From Gammaproteobacteria bacterium (lineage in GTDB: Bacteria; Gemmatimonadota; Gemmatimonadetes; Longimicrobiales; Gaopeijiaceae): a DNA stretch of 5,820 bases. The stretch is taken from the NCBI GenBank assembly GCA_009843625.1, contig VYDD01000254.1, positions 480-6,299 of the forward strand. Direction: 5' to 3'. Within the stretch, counting starts at the first letter, position 1. The number at the start of each line of letters is the position of its first letter. Shown piece after piece: positions 5,729-5,820 of this stretch. The position numbers and the translations under genes were made by a program. The notes beneath the pieces were generated by a model. The model was not told where the DNA came from. It did no database searches and worked only from the letters and a program-made list of their open reading frames with translations.

Positions 5729-5820
5729 TCACCGCACTTCGACGGGCAGCCTCCTCACCACCACTCTGGCCACGTCGAACTCATCGAATTCGATGAAAGC
5801 TGCCAGTCCATCCGGGCCGA
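5729..5820 (-). CDS. C-terminal end of an unidentified protein (30 codons visible)
   Basis: The minus strand reads open from the right edge to TGA at 5729-5731, giving GPDGLAAFIEFDEFDVARVV followed by VRRLPVEVR. The mixture of acidic, hydrophobic and basic residues looks like a real C-terminus, and about 70% of third codon positions are G or C, as in the neighbours. The plus strand is also open here (from an ATG at 5710), but that reading is Pro/His/Ser-rich and has no SD. Too little is visible to name a family. The stop is about 170 nt before the LRR breakpoint, so it probably belongs to another transcript. Confidence 0.5.
   Translation of the reverse strand, partial: GPDGLAAFIEFDEFDVARVVVRRLPVEVR

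Overview
The window comes from a GC-rich bacterial genome (coding parts clearly above 60% GC by eye). Every gene I can support is on the minus strand and is read from right to left. The proteins are mostly exported or lipid-anchored and of unknown function. The plant-like leucine-rich-repeat (LRR) protein and the uncharacterised lipoprotein families remind me of Gemmatimonadota or a similar environmental phylum. That is recognition from memory; no marker gene is present to prove it.

Layout in transcription order. (1) 5820-5729: the last 30 codons of an unidentified gene. (2) 5728-5560: a gap without a gene; the part from about 5660 to 5560 is strikingly AT-rich and holds nested inverted repeats. 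(3) 5520 (reading open to 5580)-4246: an LRR protein whose 5' end is abruptly cut inside a repeat, at the edge of the AT-rich patch. (4) 4246-3779: a small lipoprotein with a two-motif beta/gamma-crystallin-like domain. (5) 3725-2124: a 533-residue lipoprotein of unknown function. (6) 2120-1620: a 166-residue lipoprotein of unknown function. (7) 1623-754: a 289-residue secreted protein of unknown function. (8) 625-1: a membrane protein with an N-terminal pair of CxxC motifs, running off the window.

Genes 3 to 7 are packed like an operon: a 1-nt TGATG overlap, a 53-nt gap with a good Shine-Dalgarno (SD), a 3-nt gap with the SD overlapping the upstream stop codon, and a 4-nt GTGA overlap. All the complete products carry an export signal (three lipoprotein signals, one ordinary signal peptide), and the LRR protein belongs to a class that is normally exported. 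The inference is a cell-surface or periplasmic set made together: an LRR binding scaffold, a likely calcium-stabilised crystallin-fold lipoprotein and three partners of unknown role. No enzyme active site is visible in any of them.

The most notable point is the junction near 5560. The LRR gene there has no credible start, signal peptide or N-terminal cap, and the base composition changes sharply. It is either a natural rearrangement that left a 5'-truncated gene, or an assembly error in repetitive DNA.
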